A DNA stretch of 52,854 bases from an uncultured Lachnospiraceae bacterium (lineage in GTDB: Bacteria; Bacillota; Clostridia; Lachnospirales; Lachnospiraceae), in assembly GCA_948470755.1 (NCBI GenBank), contig CAOKPU010000014.1, forward strand, positions 1-52,854, given 5' to 3'. Each line of letters starts with the position of its first letter. Position 1 is the first letter of the stretch. The position numbers were made by a program, and so were the translations under genes. Shown here piece by piece: positions 13,864 to 22,870 of the stretch. Under the pieces are notes generated by a model. That model was not told where the DNA came from. It did no database searches and was given only the letters and a program-made list of their open reading frames with translations.

Positions 13864-15608
13864 TCTCCCTTCTTCCTCCTTACCTCTTCAATCTGACCCT
13901 CTGATACCCTATAAATAATATCACAATTTTCAATCGTATTCAACCGATGGGCAATAATAATCATTGTCTTTTTTCCATGAAAACTGTTGATCGCATCCAT
14001 CAGCGCCGCTTCTGTCTCATTATCCAGCGCCGAGGTAGCCTCATCAAACACCAGTATCTCCGGATTATGGTAAAGAGCCCTTGCAATCCCGATTCTTTGC
14101 CGCTGCCCGCCGGACAGCCTCACGCCCCTTTCCCCTACTTTTGTATCCAGCCCTTCCGGAAGAGACTTGACAAAATCCTTAAGCTGGGCTTCCTCCAAAG
14201 TTTCCCATACCCTTTCTTCGTCGATATCCTCCGGCTTAATGCCAAATCCTATATTTTCCCTTATCGATTCGTCAATTAGATAGATGCTTTGAGGGATATA
14301 GCCGATTTGAGCCAGCCATGAAGCATAACTATCAAAAATATCTTTCCCATCGCAGGTAATCTTCCCTTCCTGCACATGAAGAAGCCCCAGAATGATATCC
14401 ACGACCGTCGACTTCCCCGCCCCAGAAGTCCCCATGATCCCCACGGATTTCCCATACGGAATCGTCATATGGGCATGGTCGAATATTTTCTTATCCGTAT
14501 TAGGATAAGCATACGTAATGTTTTCCAGCTCGATCTTGTCATAAATCCCCATTTTCTTTTGATAGTCCCCGGTAAGAAGATGGCTGTTTTCCTCCATGCT
14601 TTTCTTATTTACTTTCATATTTTCATATACATAGTCCAAGCATGGCTGATTATAAGCGATTTCCGCCAGATACGTGTTGATCCGGTTGAGACAGGGCATC
14701 AGCCGGATGGCGGCCACCGCATAAATAGAAAGCACGGTAACCAGTTTGTCCACATCGTTCCCGGACGCGATATACACCATGATATATCCTACCAGGCAGC
14801 CAATAAACACCGTCTCTATCAGATTTCTGGGAATGCAGTTGAGCACCGCATATCTTTGGGACAAAGTCGCCCCATATTTCCCGGAATTTTCGTAATTAAA
14901 TGCAAAGAATTCTTCCCTGTGGAGTACCTTTACATCTTTTATCCCGTAAATCGCCTGGATCCTCCACTTGGCAATCCTGGACTGTATCTCCTGATTCTTT
15001 TTCCCCAAAGCATTCAGCCTTGGTTTCATCCCCTTGCTCATCAGGACAGTCACCGCCCCAAATACGCCAACCATCATTACCGCCATTTTCCAATCCGTAG
15101 CCACCAGCACTGCCGCCAGAAATACAAATACAATGGCCTCGGATGCAAATTGCAAAAGAACCATCATCAATTGAAATAAATTCGGTATATCGGAATCCGT
15201 CATCCGGAATACCGTAGGTATATCCGCATCCAGATAGAATTCGTAAGGCCTGTTTAAGAATTCCCGAAGAACCTGGCTGATCATCTTATTTTTGTTTACC
15301 GTAATAAACCGGTTCTGCTCATAAGTCAGCCAGACCGTATACAGATTTTTCAGCACATAAACCCCTATCAGCAGCCCTAACAGGAACATTGTAAAAGACT
15401 GCATGGATTCTATACGAAAGATGTCCATCACTTTTCCTGCAATCTCATATTCCTGCAAAGATTCCTGATCCAGGATCACCGTGATCACCGGCAGCATAGC
15501 GGAAACCCCTAATGTTTCCACAATGCCTCCAATAAAAATCATTACCCCAAGCAATGCCAGATGTACTTTTTGTCTCCGGTTAAAAATTACCATTAACTTT
15601 TTAAACAT
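13860..15608 (-). CDS. ABC exporter, fused permease and ATPase
   Basis: The 582-residue half-transporter has six membrane segments (about 15-300) followed by a nucleotide-binding domain. Walker A is GTSGAGKST (about 393-401), the signature is LSGGQRQRIG (about 498) and Walker B is ILVFDEA (about 518) with its catalytic glutamate and the H-loop AHRL. It is of the lipid/glycan exporter (MsbA/PglK-like) type, acting as a homodimer. The ATG at 15608 is preferred over 15617 because AGAGGA lies 8 bases before it but overlaps the upstream one. Located in a glycan operon, it may flip a lipid-linked glycan across the membrane. It is 20 bases from the glycosyltransferase-like gene upstream. Confidence 0.85.
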   Translation of the reverse strand: MFKKLMVIFNRRQKVHLALLGVMIFIGGIVETLGVSAMLPVITVILDQESLQEYEIAGKVMDIFRIESMQSFTMFLLGLLIGVYVLKNLYTVWLTYEQNRFITVNKNKMISQVLREFLNRPYEFYLDADIPTVFRMTDSDIPNLFQLMMVLLQFASEAIVFVFLAAVLVATDWKMAVMMVGVFGAVTVLMSKGMKPRLNALGKKNQEIQSRIAKWRIQAIYGIKDVKVLHREEFFAFNYENSGKYGATLSQRYAVLNCIPRNLIETVFIGCLVGYIMVYIASGNDVDKLVTVLSIYAVAAIRLMPCLNRINTYLAEIAYNQPCLDYVYENMKVNKKSMEENSHLLTGDYQKKMGIYDKIELENITYAYPNTDKKIFDHAHMTIPYGKSVGIMGTSGAGKSTVVDIILGLLHVQEGKITCDGKDIFDSYASWLAQIGYIPQSIYLIDESIRENIGFGIKPEDIDEERVWETLEEAQLKDFVKSLPEGLDTKVGERGVRLSGGQRQRIGIARALYHNPEILVFDEATSALDNETEAALMDAINSFHGKKTMIIIAHRLNTIENCDIIYRVSEGQIEEVRRKKGE

Positions 15609-15627
15609 TTTATCCATCCTCTGTCTT

Positions 15628-16482
15628 TTATAACCCGATTCCCTTTTTTAACCGGTATTCCAGCTTCCGCAGCTTCTTCATCCTTTTCCCCCTGATGGAA
15701 TCCTGGAATTCTATCAAAGGGACCCTCTCTTCTATCTTCCGTTCAAACAACGCTTCATCGTTCATCCATTCATTCTCCTCATAGGCTTCGCCAAAAATTA
15801 CCGGAAGCATCCGTTCCACATGATGCGCCTCGGAAGGGAAACTGGGATTAAGCCCATAATTCATAATTTTATTCATATTGCGGTAAAATTCCGGCGTATG
15901 CTTCCGTATCTGAAAGCGGTTGACAATATAGCAAGCGCCCGGCGAAAAAATATTATATTTCGGCATTACCGGCTTTTTATAGATAAAAGAAAGCATACTG
16001 TTGTATTCATCAAAATAACGATGGGGATGGTTCGGCGATTCTACATACCAGGAAGTATTTTCTTCAAGATAATGGGATTCGCTCACCAGACATTCAATCG
16101 GCTCTTCCTCTTTTGACATGATTCCCTGCTGCTTTAACTTTGCAAATATATCTTTATCTTCGTATAAAAACGTAAAATATTTATTATTATAAACGCGGTT
16201 AAAATATTCCTTAGAGCAATGCCGCCCCAGCATATTCCCCTTGCACAGGCAAAGATGCTCCGGCAGGTTTTCGTAATTATCCGCAAAATACTGGAAATAA
16301 GATGTAATATTATGCCCCGTATTTTCCACATGGATATAACGGTATCTTCTTTTTTCCAATTCATCCGTTACTTTTTTATCCGTAGAAGCATCGTAAATAA
16401 TATAGTCTTCACAATATTCCAACAATTCTTCCGGAACCGTATTAAAATTATGAATCACAAAAAAGGTATCTGTTTTTTTCAT
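15628..16482 (-). CDS. Glycosyltransferase-like protein (DUF3431-type)
   Basis: The 284-residue soluble protein contains the segment FSPGACYIVNRFQIRKHTPEFY at about 190-212 (shown in part), which matches the conserved core of DUF3431-type proteins. Those are suspected glycosyltransferases with a GT-A-like fold. The N-terminal YIIYDAS and IHVENTGHN strands fit a nucleotide-sugar binding Rossmann-like half. Catalytic DxD is not clear; ESPNHPHRYFDEY might contain it. The ATG at 16482 has a GAGG 14 bases upstream. It lies between the DUF6056 membrane protein and the ABC exporter, so it likely adds a sugar or modifies a surface polymer. Confidence in the family is moderate. Confidence 0.6.
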   Translation of the reverse strand: MKKTDTFFVIHNFNTVPEELLEYCEDYIIYDASTDKKVTDELEKRRYRYIHVENTGHNITSYFQYFADNYENLPEHLCLCKGNMLGRHCSKEYFNRVYNNKYFTFLYEDKDIFAKLKQQGIMSKEEEPIECLVSESHYLEENTSWYVESPNHPHRYFDEYNSMLSFIYKKPVMPKYNIFSPGACYIVNRFQIRKHTPEFYRNMNKIMNYGLNPSFPSEAHHVERMLPVIFGEAYEENEWMNDEALFERKIEERVPLIEFQDSIRGKRMKKLRKLEYRLKKGIGL

Positions 16483-16518
16483 TTTCCGTTTTTACTCCTC
16501 TAATCCCCGTCTCCTGCC

Positions 16519-17874
16519 TTAATACTCTTCCCACTCGTCCCTCGGCACTGCCCTTATCTTTTCCAGGCCATATTTGATGCGATATACTTCATTCATCCAG
16601 AAATCTTCTTCCATGGAAATATCATTATCATACATAAAGCTGTACTCTGTCCGAAACTCCGGACGAAGCATAGGAAGCGTCAAATCATAATTCCCCTGCC
16701 CTGTCTGCTCCAGGATGTATTCTTCCCTCTCATTTACTTCCCGCAATATCCTGGCCAGATTAGCCCCGTTTTCCGTATAAGAAAAAAACATCCATACCGC
16801 AGCAGCAAGAATCCCTCCCGTTTTTAAGGAAATCAATACTGTATCCTCCCTGGCAATCCTTTGCACCATCTGCGTACATGCAACAGCAAAGAAAATATTT
16901 GCCCCAAAATAAGCCCGGGGCATAGGTTCCGGCGTTAAAACCAGTACATAACACGTCGCCAGCCCCGCCAGGCAGAAAATAAAAGTATCCAAGAATTCCT
17001 CCAGCTTCTTTCCCTTATAAATAAAGTACACGCAAAGAAAACAGATTACAACAATATAAACCATCATATAGTTGTTCACTGCTTTATTGATTTTCAACCC
17101 TCTGCTCACATAAGCCATAATGCCCGTATATGTTTCATCGGCCAACATAAATGCACTTCTTGCTTTATTGCCGGGTGCCAACAGCATTACAAGAAAACCG
17201 GAAGCCATTCCTGCTATCCCGGCAATTGTCCAGGGATATACTTTTTTTTCTTTTTTAAAAGATAAAAATGTAAACAACAAAGCGATCAGGATGCCCCCGC
17301 CGGACGTATTTTCATTCCCCCATCCGGCCAATACTCCAAAAAAGAACAAAAAAATGCTTAAAGGAACTATCTTTGTACAGGAATGGCCGTTTTCCAGAAA
17401 ATAGCGGAAACAAGTCAGAAATCCCAGCAGGATTACGATCCCCCACAAATAATTGCATGCCCCGCCCAGCCATAGGACAGTCTGCGAAAACTCTACGCTG
17501 AAATTCCACACAATCAAATTGATAAAAACAAGAAGCAACGCATCGTATTTTTTTCTATCTTTTACATTCCAATAAATCAGCAATGTCAACATGACAAAGC
17601 AAAGGCTGTTGCACAAGTTAAATACCCATTTAGGCATCAGACTGAAAATTTTTAAAATCACCTGCAATACGGAACGGCCCGTCCATGTCATATATTGCTT
17701 ATATTCCATGCGGAATATATCAAACGGCGAATGATAATCCGAAGCCTGAAACAACAAATCATCCGACATAAGCGGCGTCATGCTGTTATATATCCATATC
17801 GCTGCAAAACTTATCGCCAGCAGGCCCCAAAAGACCGCCTTCCTTTTTTTATCATCCAAATGCATTTTTTCCAT
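16519..17874 (-). CDS. DUF6056 polytopic membrane protein (probable glycosyltransferase-like)
   Basis: The 451-residue protein has about ten membrane segments and, near the start, the motif NSMTPLMSDDLLFQ followed by the pattern YMTWTGRSVLQ and the segment WLGGACNYLWGI. These are landmarks of DUF6056, a Firmicutes family similar in layout to GT-C glycosyltransferases (acidic pair in the first outside loop). The SDD at about residue 36 would then be the catalytic acidic motif. GAGGTAAAA precedes the ATG. It lies in the operon of branch-type transferase, this gene, glycosyltransferase-like gene and exporter. The role is inferred as transfer of a sugar from a polyprenyl phosphate donor. Confidence 0.7.
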   Translation of the reverse strand: MEKMHLDDKKRKAVFWGLLAISFAAIWIYNSMTPLMSDDLLFQASDYHSPFDIFRMEYKQYMTWTGRSVLQVILKIFSLMPKWVFNLCNSLCFVMLTLLIYWNVKDRKKYDALLLVFINLIVWNFSVEFSQTVLWLGGACNYLWGIVILLGFLTCFRYFLENGHSCTKIVPLSIFLFFFGVLAGWGNENTSGGGILIALLFTFLSFKKEKKVYPWTIAGIAGMASGFLVMLLAPGNKARSAFMLADETYTGIMAYVSRGLKINKAVNNYMMVYIVVICFLCVYFIYKGKKLEEFLDTFIFCLAGLATCYVLVLTPEPMPRAYFGANIFFAVACTQMVQRIAREDTVLISLKTGGILAAAVWMFFSYTENGANLARILREVNEREEYILEQTGQGNYDLTLPMLRPEFRTEYSFMYDNDISMEEDFWMNEVYRIKYGLEKIRAVPRDEWEEY

Positions 17875-17922
17875 TTTTACCTCATTTTCATACTGTTTCC
17901 CGGCATCCTGCCATATTATGCT

Positions 17923-18792
17923 TTACATCACGGATTCTTCCCCGATCGTCTTACAGATATGCCTTGCCAGTTCTTCGCTGCCTTTTCCGAATTTACGCGC
18001 AAAAAGATGGTTCCCTTCCATTATAGCCTTATAATCTTCCTCCGTTAAAAATTCAGCAACCCCGCCCTGGCTCCATTTATTATAAAACAAGCTTTCATTT
18101 TTTACCGTATTCCTATATGGCGAATTCATAATAATATTATGGAAGAAAAACTCTTCCCCAATATTGCACGTTTTCAAGTTTTTGAAATATCCCGGGGTCT
18201 TGTCCACATAATTTAATGCATAATCCATAAAAGCCCGGGAAAAATGAGCGTAAAACAGTCCATGGTATCTGTATCTTATTTTTCGCCTGATCCCCAGCCT
18301 GTTTTGCACTTTAAGGAAATAGTAATCAAAATTATTTCCGAAGCTTGTCTTTTTATCATACAGATGCAAAAAATGGTAATAAATAAACCATGGGTCGATC
18401 GCATGTTCCGTATCCATCACATCCAGATCATCCATCTGAATATAATTCACATCCGGGTTTTCTTCAAAAAACGCCTTTACCTCATGCATCGGCCGGACAA
18501 TAAAGGAATTGCCGCTGATGATATGGAAATAGTCGTAATCCCCATTCTTCAATGCTTCTTTTATCAAAAAAAGAACGGCGCTTATATGTTTATAACTGCC
18601 CCAGTTGATCTTATATCTGGAGTACAAATATACCCCGGCTTCTTTTTTTGCCCATCTGATAAAATCTTCCGGCATCTTTGTTTTCTTATCCATATGGATA
18701 TAGCAGTCTATGCCTCCCTTGGTATATATGCCTACCGTCCTTTTTATCCAGTCAAAATCTTTATAAGCCGTAATTAAAAATGCTTGATTCAT
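17923..18792 (-). CDS. Branch-type (core-2/I) beta-1,6-N-acetylglucosaminyltransferase-like protein
   Basis: The 289-residue soluble enzyme belongs to the Branch family (GT14). Its N-terminal part has AFLITAYKDFDWIKRTV, then YIHMDKKT (about 32-39), WGSYKHISAVLFL and the HIISGNSFIVRP motif (about 90-100), the classic order. Bacterial members attach sugars to surface glycans. The C-terminal part holds the GEEFFFHNIIMNS motif expected near the acceptor site. It is the first gene of the operon, with TATAAT/TTGAAA promoter 47 bases upstream. AGGAAAG precedes the ATG. The sugar and acceptor cannot be named from sequence. Confidence 0.8.
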   Translation of the reverse strand: MNQAFLITAYKDFDWIKRTVGIYTKGGIDCYIHMDKKTKMPEDFIRWAKKEAGVYLYSRYKINWGSYKHISAVLFLIKEALKNGDYDYFHIISGNSFIVRPMHEVKAFFEENPDVNYIQMDDLDVMDTEHAIDPWFIYYHFLHLYDKKTSFGNNFDYYFLKVQNRLGIRRKIRYRYHGLFYAHFSRAFMDYALNYVDKTPGYFKNLKTCNIGEEFFFHNIIMNSPYRNTVKNESLFYNKWSQGGVAEFLTEEDYKAIMEGNHLFARKFGKGSEELARHICKTIGEESVM

Positions 18793-18838
18793 TTTTACGT
18801 CTTTCCTTCTTCGTCTTCTATTCTCTTATATTTTTATG

Positions 18839-18867
18839 ATTATAGCAAAATATACCTTCCATTTCAA
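18839..18867 (-). promoter_or_regulatory. Promoter of the glycan operon
   Basis: On the minus strand TTGAAA (18862-18867) and TATAAT (18839-18844) are separated by 17 bases. The transcription start would be near 18832, about 40 bases before the start codon at 18792. Confidence 0.7.
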
Positions 18868-18981
18868 CAAACATTCTTTATACATAGGAAAATCCCTTGT
18901 CAATGTTTTATCTGTACAACATATAATTGTATGTCAAATTTGCTTTTTTCTAAAAATCGATTAATCTAACGCAATAAAATA

Positions 18982-19010
18982 TTTACACAGAAATATAAAT
19001 ATGATAAAAT
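18982..19010 (+). promoter_or_regulatory. Promoter of the BlaI-like regulator
   Basis: TTTACA (18982-18987) and TAAAAT (19005-19010) are 17 bases apart, giving a leader of about 100 bases before the gene at 19116. Within that leader GACGGCCGTC at 19064-19073 is a perfect palindrome followed by T residues; it may serve as a weak attenuator or a binding site for the regulator. Confidence 0.6.
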
Positions 19011-19115
19011 GAGACAATATAAAACAATAAAAGGATGTAAAAAGCGCAGAATTGACAAAACAGGACGGCCGTCTCTTTTTTTATTCATTTGCCTTTCTGC
19101 AACGAGGAGGATACG

Positions 19116-19541
19116 ATGGAAAAAAACAGGAATAGATTCAATTTATCAGTTCGTGAAATAGATATCCTTTACGCTCTATGGAAAGCGGATAGGCCGCTTT
19201 TAGCTTCTGAGATTTCAGAGGCGGATGAAAAACTGAAGCTGGCAACCGTACATACCACATTAAAAAGAATGCTTGATAAAAAAATAATTAAAGTCGCAGA
19301 TTTTGTAAAAAGCGGGAATGTTTTTGGCCGGCGTTATATGCCGACGATTACTTTACAGGAGTTTGAATTAAACAAACTTTCCGCCACAACCTCCAGCCTG
19401 GTGTCCGCCCTTCCCGATAACGCAAACAATGACTTTATTTTAGAAGAACTGGACAATTTGGAACAGATCATCAGAGAGCAACGGGAAAAGTTGTTAAAAG
19501 CAAGCAACAGTTCTGCTCAAAATCCAAAAGAAGCGATTTGA
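19116..19541 (+). CDS. BlaI/MecI-family transcriptional regulator
   Basis: The 141-residue protein begins with a winged-helix domain of BlaI/MecI/CopY type: SVREIDILYALWKADRPLLAS (shown in part), then the recognition segment LATVHTTLKRMLDKKIIKV with the wing at about 60-80. A C-terminal helical dimerisation region follows. In other bacteria such proteins repress beta-lactamase or copper genes and are cleaved by a BlaR1 sensor; no sensor or beta-lactamase gene is adjacent here, so its regulon is elsewhere. GAGGAGG is 5 bases before the ATG at 19116. A good promoter lies at 18982-19010. The BlaI cleavage site cannot be judged by eye. Confidence 0.75.
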   Translation: MEKNRNRFNLSVREIDILYALWKADRPLLASEISEADEKLKLATVHTTLKRMLDKKIIKVADFVKSGNVFGRRYMPTITLQEFELNKLSATTSSLVSALPDNANNDFILEELDNLEQIIREQREKLLKASNSSAQNPKEAI

Positions 19542-19897
19542 ACCCCATGGCCATAATGCTCTTCATGTTACAAATAATCTTTCAAACAGCCACGCGTACC
19601 CTCTTTCAGCCCTCCTACTAACTATATTTGTTTAATTTTTATGCAAATACATGCCCATTTTTCTTTCAATTACATCATTTATTATGGCTTACTGATTTTC
19701 TGTTGCCAAAATGTTGCCACAACCAGATTATATCCATTAACTTTTAAAAGTTCAAACTGTTAGTCCACTTTCACGCTATATGAAAAGCATTTAAAGGTAT
19801 TTTATATGGTTTTAAGTGCCGAAAACAACTTAAATATGTGTTTTGGATGGTGCGTTTTATTTGCAAAAGTTCTTGATACTGGAATAACACCAATGTT
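19542..19897. other. Intergenic boundary of the AT-rich islet
   Basis: No gene is supported here. GC content drops sharply compared with the genes on the left, marking the edge of the islet 19542-22870. Two copies of GTTGCCA (about 19702-19720) occur in a segment that, read on the minus strand, looks like the 3' tail of an integrase gene, but too little remains to call it. Confidence 0.35.
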
Positions 19898-20782
19898 CTA
19901 ACAAAATTCTAACTCACCCACATACATAAATGATTGCGGAGCATATCCTATCCCTATACTTTTTAAAGCAACTGGCACTCTATATTGTTTTACTTCTCCG
20001 ATTTCGTATGCACACGCATAATCCTGATATTCAAAGTATTGGTCATAGAGTTTCTTAGTAATTCCTGCATACCTCTGCGTTTCTCGCCATAGATTTTCCT
20101 TATCCATGCTTATTTTATTAACAACCTCTACCTCTCCAATAATCATTTTTACAGGGGCTGCTGAATATATATATATTTTTTTTATTTCTTTTTGGCACAA
20201 TTTCTTTCTATATTCATATTTTTTTTCACCAGACAATATTTTATCTGCAAATACCGGTTTTATTGGCAAAATAATATTTTCTCTTTCTAAAAAGGAACAC
20301 TCTGTAACTTCCCTATTTTCATATATTATTTTTAACGGAATATTCATTTTCTTAGTTAAATATTTAGCATATTTGAATTCTTCTTGCTGAAATAAAGCAA
20401 TAAATCCTAGATTCCAAATTTGATTATCTCTATTTTTTAGCCTATGTTGTATTTTCTTAGGTGTATCTACAACAATATAAATACTCTCTATATTCATTGC
20501 CTGAAATGTGCCATATGATATTCGTTCTATTTTATTTTGTGCATTAATCAAACATAAATGACCATCTAATAAGTATTTAATATCATTTATTTCAGATAAA
20601 GCTTCCAACAATAACTCTTGATTACTTGAAATCTGTTGTACTTTTTTGTAATCACATATCTGACATTTTACCATCTTCTTAATCAGTTCACTCGCTGAAT
20701 AATATACAAATGACATTTTTTGACACATTTTTTTTGCAAAAACGGTTTTTCCCACTCCATGAACACCACAAATTAGGTACAT
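19898..20782 (-). CDS. P-loop kinase-like domain fused to ASCH domain
   Basis: The 294-residue protein is a fusion. The N-terminal part (about 1-165) is a P-loop kinase-like ATPase with Walker A GVHGVGKT (residues 6-13) and a lid-like VVDTPKKIQHRLKNRD at about 127-142, as in nucleotide or nucleoside kinases. The C-terminal part (about 178-294) is an ASCH domain, PUA-like, with ILPIKPVFADKILSGEKKYE (residues about 179-198) and the closing strands YACAYEIGEVKQYRVPVAL. ASCH domains bind RNA or modified bases. The ATG at 20782 is preferred; AGAGG is 8 bases upstream, and the longer ORF start at 20851 lies inside the upstream hairpin. It pairs with the GNAT gene at 20841. Prediction: a nucleotide- or RNA-modifying step. 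Not experimentally known to me. Confidence 0.75.
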   Translation of the reverse strand: MYLICGVHGVGKTVFAKKMCQKMSFVYYSASELIKKMVKCQICDYKKVQQISSNQELLLEALSEINDIKYLLDGHLCLINAQNKIERISYGTFQAMNIESIYIVVDTPKKIQHRLKNRDNQIWNLGFIALFQQEEFKYAKYLTKKMNIPLKIIYENREVTECSFLERENIILPIKPVFADKILSGEKKYEYRKKLCQKEIKKIYIYSAAPVKMIIGEVEVVNKISMDKENLWRETQRYAGITKKLYDQYFEYQDYACAYEIGEVKQYRVPVALKSIGIGYAPQSFMYVGELEFC

Positions 20783-20802
20783 TCCCTCCACCTCTTTCAT
20801 GT

Positions 20803-20838
20803 GCAAAAGCCATCTATATACGTATAGATGGCTTTTGC
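20803..20838 (-). other. Intercistronic 16-bp perfect hairpin
   Basis: GCAAAAGCCATCTATA (20803-20818) pairs perfectly with the complementary arm at 20823-20838 around a TACG tetraloop. It fills the gap between the GNAT stop codon and the RBS of the P-loop/ASCH gene. There is no T-tract on either strand, so it is not a normal terminator. It may fix RNA stability or be a binding site for the ASCH protein. Confidence 0.65.
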
Positions 20839-20840
20839 AA

Positions 20841-21491
20841 TTAAACTTCAAACATACTAATCCGTCTCATTTGTTCTCGATTATACCAACACCTAATGCA
20901 TGCAATCATATAATCTTCAAAATTTCTCTTATCACTAAGGACAAAAACTTTATATATTTTTTCCATGTCCATTAGCTCAATTTTGTTAAGTATAAACTCT
21001 TTTTCTGGTAATAATCCATTAAACACCATTTCAGTACTAAAGATGCTATAATAATGTTTCTGTATTTGTTCTAATTCAAAATTATAATAGTTTAGTAGTT
21101 TTTCGAACTGATTCAGTTTACTCTTATGTAAAGTAATCATTGGTTTATCGGTATGTAATCGCTGCATACACATTTCAATCAAATTATGACCAATTCCTTG
21201 ATGTTGATACTCTTGCGCCACCCGCAACGTGCATATCTTTTTCTCTTGCAAATCATTTTTTATAATAGCTACACCAGCAAGTCGAAATTGTTCTTCGCAA
21301 ATTATTATTTCACGATTAAATTTTAATTCAACTTCCTCCACAAACAATTCTTGATACCAAATTCTAAATCCCTGATACTCAAATACCAAACGTCCCAAAA
21401 ATTTGTATATTTCATATTGATATATTTTCTTTAGTTCCCGAGAAAGTGATGTATATAAAAGGTATCGTTTTCCACTAATCATTTTTTCCAT
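20841..21491 (-). CDS. GNAT-family N-acetyltransferase with C-terminal extension
   Basis: The 216-residue protein contains a GNAT core (about 55-165) with the acetyl-CoA pyrophosphate-binding motif RVAQEYQHQGIGHNLIE (about 91-107). It is preceded by strand LAGVAIIKND and followed by FEKLLNYYNFELEQIQ. The first 50 residues and the last 50 are additional and unrecognised; the tail ends in a basic helix (CWYNREQMRRISMFEV). GGAGGA lies 7 bases before the ATG. It is co-oriented with the P-loop/ASCH gene, separated only by a hairpin. Substrate is unknown; RNA- or amine-acetylating roles are both possible. Confidence 0.75.
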   Translation of the reverse strand: MEKMISGKRYLLYTSLSRELKKIYQYEIYKFLGRLVFEYQGFRIWYQELFVEEVELKFNREIIICEEQFRLAGVAIIKNDLQEKKICTLRVAQEYQHQGIGHNLIEMCMQRLHTDKPMITLHKSKLNQFEKLLNYYNFELEQIQKHYYSIFSTEMVFNGLLPEKEFILNKIELMDMEKIYKVFVLSDKRNFEDYMIACIRCWYNREQMRRISMFEV

Positions 21492-21556
21492 TCAGCCTTC
21501 CTCCATAACAAATTACTTTACTATATTTTTCTCATCTTTACAATATATGAATTCTA

Positions 21557-22603
21557 CTATTCTTTTCTTCCTAATAGAAAACCAAATAAAAATAGTATAA
21601 GCCCAATTCCACTCGACACATACCCAAAATGCTTTGTACAATTATTCTGTACTATTGTTACTACAGTGCTACTAAAAACCCCTAATGCCAGAACCATAAA
21701 TACATATGCTGATAATGTTGCCAAATTGGTTTTTGAATACTTTACCTTTACCAAACATGAGCAATCATGACCAAATTTCCAATGATATGCTAATATCCTT
21801 CCTTTGGAATAGTTTATTTTCGTCCCAAAATAGTCATTCCAAAGATCCTCTTCCAATTCTCGACAAGTCATTTGCCTATCAGCAAATGATTCCACATCAT
21901 AAGAAGAAGGTTCCATAACCAATAAATGGATATTATCAATATCCGGGAATACATATTTATTTAAATCAATTTTTTTGATTGTCTTCGCTCCTAAATTTCT
22001 CTTTTCATTGATTTTAAAATCAAAAATTCGTGTGCCAGAAAAAGCACTTTCAAATGATTTATTTGAAGGTTCACAATCAAAATAAATACTATTTTTCAAT
22101 TCAGTAGAAGTAATTCTTAATCTAATATATATTTCCTTTATTTCGGCAAACTCTCCCTTTTGGTTAATATACTCATTAAATATTGAGAAATTGAATACAA
22201 TATCTGTTTTTCCATCTTCAACATTCAGAAAATAAATGTCCTCTAAATCTTGATTAAGTGGAAATAATAATAAATCTTCTCTAACTCTATCTTTTTCAAA
22301 GGAATATACCGAATACGATTTTTTAGTCTGAATGGAACCATCAGTGTTGAATACAATATTAGCATTTTCTATCTTAGATAATTTCGGGACTAAATCTATG
22401 ACCTCATTTTCTTCAATGAAAAATGGACAATGAAATCTCACTTCATCTATGCACCGAAAATTTTTGATTTTTAAACCCACATCTAAATCAGGAGCTCTTT
22501 TATCACTTTTCACTGATTCAGACCAAAAATTTATATGTACTGAAAAAACAGGATTTTCTTCGCCTTTTTCATTATTCTTATACCATAACCCAAAACTTCT
22601 CAT
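21557..22603 (-). CDS. Unknown protein with C-terminal two-pass membrane anchor
   Basis: The 348-residue protein has a large beta-rich soluble part (about 1-285) with no motif I recognise. It ends in two membrane segments (about 293-318 and 325-345), so it would be anchored with its N-terminal domain on one side. The central segments IYIRLRITSTELKNSIYF and DIDNIHLLVMEPSSY alternate hydrophobic and polar residues like a sandwich. There are two cysteines close together (about 280, HDCSCL). It is unusually AT-rich like its two neighbours, pointing to shared horizontal origin. It lies 66 bases from the GNAT gene, in the same direction. Role unknown; a membrane-anchored effector or sensor is a guess. 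Confidence 0.6.
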   Translation of the reverse strand: MRSFGLWYKNNEKGEENPVFSVHINFWSESVKSDKRAPDLDVGLKIKNFRCIDEVRFHCPFFIEENEVIDLVPKLSKIENANIVFNTDGSIQTKKSYSVYSFEKDRVREDLLLFPLNQDLEDIYFLNVEDGKTDIVFNFSIFNEYINQKGEFAEIKEIYIRLRITSTELKNSIYFDCEPSNKSFESAFSGTRIFDFKINEKRNLGAKTIKKIDLNKYVFPDIDNIHLLVMEPSSYDVESFADRQMTCRELEEDLWNDYFGTKINYSKGRILAYHWKFGHDCSCLVKVKYSKTNLATLSAYVFMVLALGVFSSTVVTIVQNNCTKHFGYVSSGIGLILFLFGFLLGRKE

Positions 22604-22811
22604 GATGCCTCTAATTTATCCCCCTTAACACATAATCATTACTCTTACACAAAATGTAATGTTTTACAGACGTATAAAGTATATCTTAGTATAGCATAAC
22701 CATTCTCAAATGTCTAATTCTATGTATTATTAGTCCATATTCAATATATGTATATGCTGTTTTAATGACAACATTTTTACTATGAAGTTAGAACAATAAA
22801 GAAATATTATA

Positions 22812-22845
22812 AATATGACAGGCAACCATATAGATTGCCTGCCAT
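22812..22845 (-). terminator. Weak hairpin terminator downstream of guaA
   Basis: CAGGCAA (22819-22825) pairs with TTGCCTG (22835-22841). On the minus strand it is followed by an AT-rich stretch (TCATATTTATAATATTTC), a modest terminator for guaA. Bases 22604-22811 show nothing. Confidence 0.4.
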
Positions 22846-22870
22846 ATAAAATAATCCATCCATTCTCCGG

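Noticed and set aside
19064-19080. Possible terminator in the leader of the BlaI-like gene
   Set aside because: The palindrome GACGGCCGTC leaves almost no loop, so it is not a credible terminator.
19700-19725. Integrase gene tail near the islet edge
   Set aside because: Only about 20 codons could be read and they show no diagnostic motif.
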